Below are positions 21,425-29,231 of a stretch of DNA of 29,231 nucleotides, piece by piece. Position numbers and translations under genes: made by a program. Location of the stretch: assembly GCA_000320545.1 (NCBI GenBank), contig ADNK01003351.1, positions 1 through 29,231 of the forward strand, given 5' to 3'. Positions within the stretch are counted from its first letter, which is position 1; each line of letters opens with the position of its first letter. The stretch comes from Bigelowiella natans CCMP2755. Lineage: Eukaryota; Cercozoa; Chlorarachniophyceae. The notes under the pieces were generated by a model. The model saw only the letters and a list, made by a program, of their open reading frames with translations, was not told where the DNA came from and made no database searches.

Positions 21425-23468
21425 AAGAAGAGGAGTGAGAGAGTGAGGAGAATAGAAAGAGCAGTTGCTACAATTATCACCATTACTAATGGACAACCGC
21501 CACGTTTAAGTGATTGACCAACAAAGAAAGGAGGAGGGAGGAGAAGGAGGAGGAGGAGGAGAAGTAGCGTCGCACAGCATGTGTATTCCTCCTCCTCCTC
21601 CTCCTCCTCCTACTCCTTCCGTCTTGTTAGTTATCGTCGTGACATTACTTTCTCACTCTAGTAATATTAGTAGCGTGAATACAGCACCTAAACAATATAC
21701 TGGTGTACTAGTACTTTGTTTATTTGGTTGTAATGATATTTTTACTTCTGCTGTTCTGCTGCAGGTTTCCATTCTCCATAGTCTTCCATTTTATTCTTTG
21801 AGGTCACAAATCCAGGTGTATTTGGTGTTTTAAGATGAAAGTTTGGAGATAGTAAGGCCAGTGACGGAGAGGGAATTGGATGATGAAGCCCTTGCTTATT
21901 GCTCATCAATGCCGCTGCCGCTGCTGCTGCTGCTGCAGTAGGATTGTTGTTACCACCAGCAGTAGCAGCACCAGCACCACCGTGGTGCATGATCTTGATA
22001 TCCTGAGAATCATCCAGATCCAAACGAGGCTGTTGATTATTACCCGCTGCTTTATGCTGCTGTTGTCCAATCATGTGTGCTGCTGCTGCTGCGGCGGCGG
22101 AGGAGGAAGCGTCGGTGGGAGTGATTTGTCCTCCTCCTCCTCCTTGCATCACAGCCGCTGCGGCTGCTACAGCTGCTGCCGTCGCTTGCTGCATTTGGTG
22201 CGGAGGCTGATGATGATGACTTGAGGTTTGAGGTGGAGAGCGCATCATATTTTGAAACTGAGTGGTTGCGGTGGATGGATGTTGTTGTTGTTGTTGTTGG
22301 GTCTTTTTCATATGTTGTTGTTGCTGCTGCTGCATCATACTGAATGATGGCTGCTGTGGTGTTCCCAATGGGGGGGGGGAGACAATATCAAATGGAGGAG
22401 CGCCCTTGATATTGCCGGCACCACCACCAATTTGATGACTTACGGTCCCCCCCCCCCCTCCTCCTCCTCCTCCAAATTGGTGATGATTCTTCATCATACT
22501 TGGCCCTCCTCCTCCTCCTCCTCCTACAATAAGTCCACCAGCTAATCGTTGTTGTTGTTGCTGCTGCTGCAATTGGTGTAGTCCGAGATGTATGCTTGCT
22601 GGTTGTGGAACATAATCCTATATAATAATAATCACAACGTACGTACACACCAATTCGTATTCTTTATGTATTAACTAATATTCCAGTACTAGTATAATTG
22701 CAAAATTATTTATATTGTCGCATTACAAAAACCTCGGAATGATATTGGGAAGCAGAGAAAGGGTCAATATCATACTTCGTCGTGATACATGCATACTTGT
22801 ATTTGTATGTTGTTATTATCAGCTTGTAAACACTTGCTGCTGAGACTGAAAATGGCACTCTATGTGTGTATGTGTGCGTATCATCTTGAGGGTGCAGTTT
22901 TAAAGAGGAGGTGAGAATAAACAGTTGTTCTTCTGGTAAGAGGTAGTGTTCTGCTACTTAGCAGCTCTTATCAGAAAAATACTCGTTTTCTTCTACCTAT
23001 CTCTCTATAACGAATGATGATGTCCTTTTTTTGGCAGAAAAGAGAGGTTTTTAAATATTTTTTCAAATTACGACGATCTAAACATCTTTTTCGGGGAGAA
23101 GCAGCCGTCTGGGGAGGGGGGAGGGGGGAGGGGTAAGGGGGCTTTCTTTTTGGTATTTATGTATAACATCGAAGAGAGAGATGGTGTCTCCATCAGCTCT
23201 GTTGTTATTATTATTGTTATTCTCTCAAATCCTCCTCCTCCTCCTCCTCCTAACCTTATCTCTTGTTGTCCAGGGGGATATGAGATCCTCATTCATCTTT
23301 TTAACCTGCTTATTACGTAAAATAGGATATGAGATCATCGTTCATCTTTTTAACCTGCTGCTTACGTAACATATGTAGTACAAATTGATGGATGTTGTTA
23401 TTTTAATGTTGTCCTCTCAAGGTCGTGAGAAAACATAGATAGGAGGAGCAGAATTGCAATAATTGCAC

Positions 23469-23503
<35 letters not shown>

Positions 23504-23709
23504 TCCCTACTGTTTTGTCGTAGTAAGACCGTTCTCCTTCCCCATCATCTTCCCCATCACCATCATCATCATCATCATCATCATTAATATCGCTGCTGAT
23601 GACCGGTATTATAAATACACAACTACAATTGCTACTGATGACACTCCATGCATTAAGTATTAATTCGCCGATAACAACTTCTTACCCGGGGAGGTGGCAT
23701 AATATTTCG

Positions 23710-23745
<36 letters not shown>

Positions 23746-23907
23746 TTGCATGCCATGAATCTGGGCGAATGGTGGTCCCGGACCACGCATTTGATCTACT
23801 ATCATATGAGAAGGAGGAAGAGGAGGAGGACAACTTTGTGGCATTCTTGGAACCTTTTCGTTGTGCTCATGTCTGATAACATCTTCAACCTAGTGGAAAG
23901 AGAGGAG

Positions 23908-23949
<42 letters not shown>

Positions 23950-26062
23950 TGGATTCAAAGGACAATATCAAGAGACAACAGTAATGTTGAATAAACCAAT
24001 GTTTATGCATGTGGTATGGTGTCCAATGTTGCTAGGAACAATGTTGTAGATAGTAATAACTATTTGTTCTTATTCTTGTTCCTCCTCTATAAGGCAGCAG
24101 TCCATTAGTAGGTAGGTAGGTAGGTACCTTTTTAATTGCTTCGCGTAGTTGATCTGGTTTCATCTTATCAACCATAATCCACAAGTGGTGTGGCATCCAC
24201 TTGGGACATTTGCCCTCTTTGCCATACCCAGGGTTTTTACCTTGGCAGAAACGCTGCATCAAAGAACGATAGATAGAACGAAGTTCATCTCTCGGTTTCT
24301 CCGCAAGTGGATCTTGCCCTTCCGGTACACATGGACGATCATAAAAGGTTTGTTGACACACTTTATCGAACTGTGATATATATACATATATTACGTGAGA
24401 AAATAATAGATGGATGATGGAACGATAGGCGACGCATGGGGGAATGAATGAAAACATGATTGCAAATTAGAAATGAATCATGAAACCAAAAACACAGCGG
24501 ATACTGGTTCGAATTGGTACTGTTGTTGGTTTTGATGATGATGATGATAATGATGATGATGATGATGATGTGGCGTACGTTTGATTTATTCGAGGACCAA
24601 TGGTTCAATCCATACGCATATGTCTTGACATGTTTCTTGTGACTAAATATAGTTGTAGTAGTAACATATAAGTCAAAAATAAATAACGGTTGCAAGTCAA
24701 ACTATAAATGAACTGTCTAAGGCTCTACTGCTACCAGTACTATTAAATCACCTGTGGAAAGCAATGAGTATCTTTGCATCGCACTTGACTTCCAACTCAC
24801 CTAAAATTGTGGTTCTTCTTATTACCTTATTCGACTCATAAGGATTCAGTGCCGTATATGACGATAGTGGTGGTGGTTGATGATTTTATACCAAGTTTTC
24901 TCATTATTGTCTGACGAAGAGTTGAGAATGTCGAAGCCCTTTAAAGGTGTTAGTTTATACTTCATTAATTCATTGATTCATAATGTGGATGGTATATAAT
25001 GGACCATTCGATACTCGGTAAGTAAATTGCGGTGGGTAGTGATGCAACGAGGTAGCTTGCCACTAACATCATCGGCCAACAAGGAGATAATATGATATGC
25101 ATTTTACGTGGTGACAATAATAACTGTTGTGTCTAGGGACTGATCACTCTGTCCGAATAATCTCCGGAAAGTATCCGAAGTTGTTGTTCGGATACTAAAT
25201 CAAACAAACTACACTTACTACCTCTTTGCATTATCTTGAATGTATTCGACCTTACGCTTGCCACGGGGTGCTAAATAAATATTAAACCAGTGAGATACCG
25301 CACGATCGTACTTACTTACTATCTGAAGCATCATCGTTATAATGCAAGAATTGTCGAAACGAGGAACATGATTCGTACCTCGATGGCCCTTTAAGCGCTT
25401 CAGACAGTCTATTTTATGCTGGTCCAAAGGTTCTTTACCATCCATGTTGTTAACCACACCCTCTTCATCATCATTGCCATCTACATTTGAGGCTGCCTGC
25501 TTTGGGGCGACACCAGATGATGACGATGATGATGACGTAGGAGGGGCTGCATTGTTAGCTTGTTTCGAATCATCCTGTGAGGAAAAAAGGACAGAATCGC
25601 AGCAGAGATCTCAATTTTAGGATCAACACTGACAGATGTGTATACATAAAAAAGGGTTGTATGTCATTTTGAAAAGCCAATTGAATCTATCAAGACCTTG
25701 CTTTCCTCCTTTTTTATTTTCTTTGTAGATTCCTCCTTTTCCTGACTTCCTATCGACCGGGATTTTGTATCATCATCGCCTCCTCCGGACTGCTGAGAAG
25801 CTTCAGTTAATGTGGTGGTGGTGCTTGGTGGAGGTTTGCCGGAGGGAGGGTCAGAAGATGCAGTGGAATTTGTGGATGCTCCTACAGCAGCAGCAGCAGC
25901 AGCAGCATTGGTTGGAGTTGTCTCCGTGGGTGCGGTAGTAGCTGCTGAAGGTGTTACTTCAGCCGTAGATACAGAGGACTCATTGGGAGAAGTCATATTC
26001 TGCTGCTGCTGCGAGGATGACGAGGCGGCCTCTGAGGATGTCGGCTGTGGGTTGCTGCTCAT
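19702..26062 (-). CDS. Large Gln/Ala/Gly/His-rich, probably nuclear protein of unknown family
   Basis: Eleven phase-consistent exons: 26062-25697, 25574-25379, 25270-25222, 24642-24579 (weak), 24370-24128, 23889-23686, 22617-21746, 21389-21326, 21013-20942, 20590-20255 and 20055-19702; about 940 residues. The start is the ATG at 26062. Residues ~1-125 are Ser/Thr/Ala-rich with a Lys/Glu end. An ordered core of about 200 residues follows: LDQHKIDCLKRLKGHR, APRGKRKVEYIQDNAK, FDKVCQQTFYDRPCVPEG, RDELRSIYRSLMQRFCQGK, WMPHHLWIMVDKMKPDQLRE and VEDVIRHEHNEKVPRMP. The rest is poly-Gln, poly-Ala, poly-Gly and His/Pro runs with short motifs such as LDLDDSQDIKIM, and the end is PPNKKQKH, a possible nuclear-localisation signal. 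Such composition is typical of transcription coactivators. I recognise no named domain in the core, and the function is inference only. Confidence 0.75.
20439..20475 (-). repeat. Coding CAG/CAA array (poly-Gln)
   Basis: Mixed CAA and CAG codons encode 12 Gln in exon 20590-20255. Mixing of synonymous codons suggests the tract is kept as protein, not only as an expanding repeat. Confidence 0.85.
21212..21423. repeat. (ATG)n arrays beside a small exon
   Basis: ATG arrays at about 21212-21241 and 21391-21423 lie on either side of exon 21389-21326 of the Gln-rich gene. The second array directly forms the 3' end of the upstream intron. Confidence 0.85.
21523..21620. repeat. Complementary GGA and TCC arrays in one intron
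   Basis: A GGA-rich stretch (about 21528-21564) is followed after about 25 bases by (TCC)n (about 21585-21618). Both lie in the intron 21390-21745 of the Gln-rich gene and can pair as a long hairpin. Confidence 0.85.
23276..23369. repeat. 45-base tandem duplication
   Basis: Units 23276-23320 and 23325-23369 match at about 41 of 45 positions, both ending in TTACGTAA. They sit in the large intron 22618-23685 of the Gln-rich gene. Confidence 0.9.
23462..23584. repeat. (TTA)n and (CAT)n arrays
   Basis: TTA array at about 23467-23502 and CAT array at about 23559-23584, in the same intron. Confidence 0.9.
25170..25196. repeat. Perfect 10-base hairpin in an intron
   Basis: AGTATCCGAA (25170-25179) and TTCGGATACT (25187-25196) are exact inverse complements around the loop GTTGTTG. 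It lies about 30 bases downstream of the 5' splice site at 25221 on the minus strand. Confidence 0.9.
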
Positions 26063-27460
26063 ATTGCTCAAGCTTTCGCTGGGATCACGAAGTCTGGCTT
26101 AAACAAGATTTCTCAAGACTAATGATGATCTTTAGCAAATATTCGTGTACAGCTTTACAGAAAAAGAACTTTAAACTCCGATGCTATACTTGGCTTTAGT
26201 TGTCCTGAGAAGAATGCACAAGTAGCGATTCAACTCCAATACTATTTCCCTGCAGTGTGTTGGCTGTTCTCAATTAATATCAGCTAGCTGCTTCCTCCCC
26301 AGAAAGCTCTACGAGTAGGCTTTGTCCTGAATACAAGTGTATTGTTATCTCTCTTTTTCCTCAATAAGGCAATGATGATGGGGGTGTTGTTGTAGGTGAG
26401 AAGTAGCAACAATAACATATGCAAGTTACTTACACTTAGACAGTGTACCTCTCCTCCTCGTAGTAGAGTAGTAAGTAGTAGATGTCGATGTAGTAGGCTT
26501 AAGTAGTTAGGAGTGAGGAGTAGGAGTCCTATGGCGCAATCAACTTAAACAATAATATATAACAATGATGAATGATGATAATAAATAGGACAAACAACGA
26601 AGGATTATTTACGATACAACTACCAGACACACGACAACAATAACACAACTCTCTTCAGACTCTCTTCTCTATCATTCTTCATACTCTCTTCTGGTACAAA
26701 ATCAATCACAATAACTAATCGCACAACCTTTCATTTGTATCCAGCCAGCACCCGCCTTTTTCGCCTTCCTTCATCCACCGGTTCAGATACGGCGAAATTC
26801 GTTTGGTCAGAACAATTATCTTTTCGCATTCTGTCAAACCCCTCAAGGTTCACTGAAAATACCTAAAAAGTATTGAATTTCAACCAATGAAAGTGAGTTT
26901 AAAATATCGGCATCGGGGAAATTCCCCAAAAGTCTCTGGTTTGTAATGATCAAGGTGGCTTAGGCGAAAAGAGGATGTTAGCGCCTAAGCCACCGATTAG
27001 ATGATTTTTTGGTAATTTATTTAGGCGGTTGCATTTTCTTTTGAATTGGTGAGTTCTAGTGTCGTCCCAGCTTTTTTGCTTGATTTTGGGAGAAAGGTTT
27101 TCCTAGTTGATGAGATAAATCACATGAACAGTGATTCGAGTCGTAGATCTACTTTTAGGCTAATATTTACGGTCGATACGGGAATACGATCGTACAACAA
27201 TAACAACAACTCAATTCAAATAATAGAATAACAATAAATTTGAATTTAAAAGAGAAGGGAAGACCAGACTGAGGAGGAGGACTAGGAAGATAAGGAAGCA
27301 GAAGAAGGAGAAGAAAAAGAAGATAAAAGAAGAGCACGCACGAAAAGGAGCAGGACATAACTTCACTCCCGATATTATTTAGAAATATTAGTAGTAACAG
27401 CAGCAGCAGCAGGGAGGAGTAGCGTGTGACGGTAGTAGTAGTAGCTCAGTGGGTAGTAGT
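26063..27460. promoter_or_regulatory. Divergent intergenic/promoter region
   Basis: This separates the 5' ends of the Gln-rich gene (minus) and the signal-peptide gene (plus). It contains a CCAAT at 26884-26888, a 13-base inverted repeat at 26954-26994 and purine-rich stretches at about 27249-27345. I see no convincing exon in it, although 5' UTR exons for either gene could lie here. Confidence 0.5.
26954..26994. promoter_or_regulatory. Perfect 13-base inverted repeat in a divergent promoter
   Basis: GGTGGCTTAGGCG (26954-26966) and CGCCTAAGCCACC (26982-26994) are separated by 15 bases. A third, shorter copy of the core (TTAGGCGG) lies at about 27021-27028. The pattern fits a dimeric protein-binding site or a hairpin in a 5' leader. 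Which it is cannot be told from sequence. Confidence 0.6.
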
Positions 27461-27817
27461 ATGATACTATTCTCACAGGGGAGGAAGGGTGTGCTACCTT
27501 TGAGTGCACTAGCAGTAGCAGCAATGTGGATGATGATCATGATGACGTTGGTGGAAACAGCTGTTGCGGTTGGAGCAGCAGAGAGAGAGCTATTTTATCT
27601 CAAGGAGAGTCATTCTCCAGAGGTGATCGATCCCTTCTACACGTATGTTGTTGCATAATTTACGAGATTCTTTTATAATTGTGCACGTAGCTCATCTTCC
27701 AAAAGCTTTACCATAACCAAACGTCTCTATTTATGGCCATCGAGCAACTCTCAAAGGTAAGTAAGTTGTTGAGGGTCATTTTGTCTATAAAAGCTACCAT
27801 AGATCGTCTGTTCCATC

Positions 27818-27866
<49 letters not shown>

Positions 27867-27901
27867 CGACCTTTTCTTTCCTCACACACACACACACACA
27901 C

Positions 27902-27956
<55 letters not shown>

Positions 27957-28122
27957 AGTGGCTGTCTTTTGTTGTTGTTGTTGTTTAAACAAACAGAATG
28001 GATGCCCAATCGAGATCTCACACCCTGCAGCAGAGACGGATATTGTTTCACATGTCAGGTATTTACTACGTGCAGTTGCTTCAAGATAGAACTAATATCC
28101 TTCTTTACTAACAAACACGGAG

Positions 28123-28154
<32 letters not shown>

Positions 28155-28602
28155 ACTACTACTAGCTCGTACGAATCACGCTTCTTCTGCTTCAAATAGG
28201 TTAAGAGATAATGATGATGATGGCGGGAACACCAGGGATAAATTTAAGCTTTTGATCTGTAATTAGATATTTTTTAGTTGTATATATATTCTGTGTCAAT
28301 GTTTTATGTAAAGAGAAGGAGGAGGAGGCTAATGTATGAGCTACAGGCATAATATAAATAAAAAATGAAAATAATAATAATAAAAAAAATAATAATAATA
28401 GTAATAAATATTAGGGACAATTGTGATGAAAGTGAACTTGTTTAAGTTTTTAATGTTATTATTATTATCAACTCTGTTGTTTAGTCTTCAATGAGCACGC
28501 AGACGAACTCATAACCACCGAGGTGAGGCTAAGCTTACAACATCCATCATCACAACAGTTTTCGTCAATCAGAGAATCTACCCAATAACCCTTTTCGTAG
28601 TG

Positions 28603-28650
<48 letters not shown>

Positions 28651-28849
28651 TATGATGATTCAACGATTTAGACTAATGTTTGTAGTTGCTAAGATGTTAG
28701 TTTCCCCAACCAAAGTCATGTGGTTGTTATTGAAACCAGTAATACTAACATCTTCGGACATATAACAATAGAAATAGATGTAATCCAATTGCAGGTTGGA
28801 TTGGCGTTTTTAGAACGGTTGTGTGCCACTACGAGTGTCGATATCAGAG
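27461..28849 (+). CDS. 5' part of an unidentified secreted or membrane-anchored protein
   Basis: Five exons join with agreeing phases: 27461-27642, 27691-27756, 27997-28058, 28485-28522 and 28795-28849 (ends phase 1). The first begins MILFSQGRKGVLPL and continues with about 25 hydrophobic residues (Ala/Met/Val-rich), a signal peptide or anchor, then ERELFYLKESHSPEVIDPFY. The last two give FNEHADELITTE and VGLAFLERLCATTSVDIRG. These two are the best supported because the other frames are closed in 28485-28522. Exons 2 and 3 are open in more than one frame, and an equally protein-like reading of exon 3 (WMPNRDLTPCSRDGYCFTC) would need other junctions. No family was recognised. The gene should continue past 28849, but I could not place the next exon before the window ends. 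Confidence 0.5.
27818..27953. repeat. (GAT)n, (CA)n and (TA)n arrays in one intron
   Basis: GAT array 27818-27866, CA array 27883-27900 and TA array about 27908-27953 make up much of the intron 27757-27996 of the right-hand gene. Confidence 0.95.
28603..28650. repeat. (GTA)n microsatellite
   Basis: About 16 GTA units in the intron 28523-28794 of the right-hand gene. Confidence 0.95.
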
Positions 28850-28852
28850 GTA

Positions 28853-28930
28853 ATTTATTGTTTCAAATTCTTTCCTACACTTTCCTAATGAGTATTTATT
28901 GTTTCATATTCTTTCCTACACTTTCCTAAT
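28853..28930. repeat. 37-base tandem duplication just after a splice donor
   Basis: Units 28853-28889 and 28894-28930 differ at one position. They begin three bases after the exon end at 28849. Confidence 0.9.
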
Positions 28931-29148
28931 AAATTTCATTTTGTCGATGATATCCACCCGATGTTGCCGTGATCATATTGAAAGGCTTGCTCTTATTGCA
29001 TCATCATCATCAGTAGTAAATAGTAGCAGTAGCAGTATTCGTAGCAGTAGGAATTGTTGTTGTAGAAGTTAGAAAAGACTAATAGAGGAAATTGTTTCAA
29101 TGGACACTATGCATTCATCATAAACACTAAATACGCTTGCTTTCTATA

Positions 29149-29202
<54 letters not shown>

Positions 29203-29231
29203 TATATAATGTGTGTGTGTGTGTGTGTGTT
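28931..29231. other. Right-edge stretch without a recognised exon
   Basis: Short CAT, GTA and GTAGCA arrays around 29000-29060, then a TA array at about 29155-29199 framed by GCATATA and TATATGC, then TG repeats to the window edge. Probably intron of the right-hand gene. Confidence 0.6.

Noticed and set aside
21880-22224. Plus-strand frame opposite the Gln-rich exon
   Set aside because: Antisense shadow of coding CAG/GCT/GGA arrays; a Cys-run translation with no support.
25222-25270. Possible MADS-box start (RGKRKVEYIQDNAK followed by a basic exon end)
   Set aside because: The rest of a MADS domain (TFSKRK-like motif and following helix) was looked for on the minus strand from 25217 to 24371 and is not there.
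27819-28199. 126-codon open frame with poly-Met and poly-Ile/Tyr
   Set aside because: Product of (GAT)n and (TA)n microsatellites; not a gene.

Overview
The window is nuclear DNA of a eukaryote. Its genes are broken by many GT...AG introns of roughly 90 to 700 bases, the standard genetic code fits every exon, and introns, gene gaps and protein linkers are packed with microsatellites (ATG/CAT, TAC/GTA, GGA/TCC, GA/CT, TA, CA). The lineage cannot be fixed from the sequence. A protist or alga with peroxisomes is my best guess, because the genes are fairly compact and none looks animal- or land-plant-specific.

Five genes alternate in direction. (1) 1-402, plus: the 3' end of an unidentified gene. 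(2) 2248-5665, minus: a TBC-domain Rab GTPase-activating protein in eight phase-consistent exons, with both catalytic fingers present. (3) 6542-16636, plus: PEX1, the AAA+ ATPase of peroxisomal receptor export, in about 19 exons; its first coding exon and a few linker exons are unresolved. (4) 19702-26062, minus: a long Gln/Ala/Gly/His-rich, probably nuclear protein of about 940 residues in eleven exons, with an ordered core I do not recognise. (5) 27461-28849, plus: the 5' part of an unidentified gene with a signal-anchor-like N-terminus, continuing off the right edge or stopping in an exon I could not find.

Genes 2/3 and 4/5 are divergent pairs separated by about 0.9 and 1.4 kb, so each pair may share a promoter region. 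Genes 1/2 and 3/4 converge. Each convergent gap holds a block of different composition (about 1500-2110 and 16640-19560): almost no triplet repeats, many GCTAGC and TGCATGC motifs, and open frames that match no neighbouring gene. These blocks look like inserted or decayed elements. The larger one carries a 71-base inverted repeat built from two copies of an 18-base palindrome.

The reading frames of genes 2 to 5 were rebuilt by joining exons whose phases agree and, for TBC and PEX1, whose joined protein matches the family. No transcript evidence was available. The most unusual signals are complementary repeat arrays inside introns, in-frame introns without stop codons, a PEX1 P-loop split between very small exons, and the unassigned ordered core of gene 4. 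I found no clear evidence of a wholly new system.
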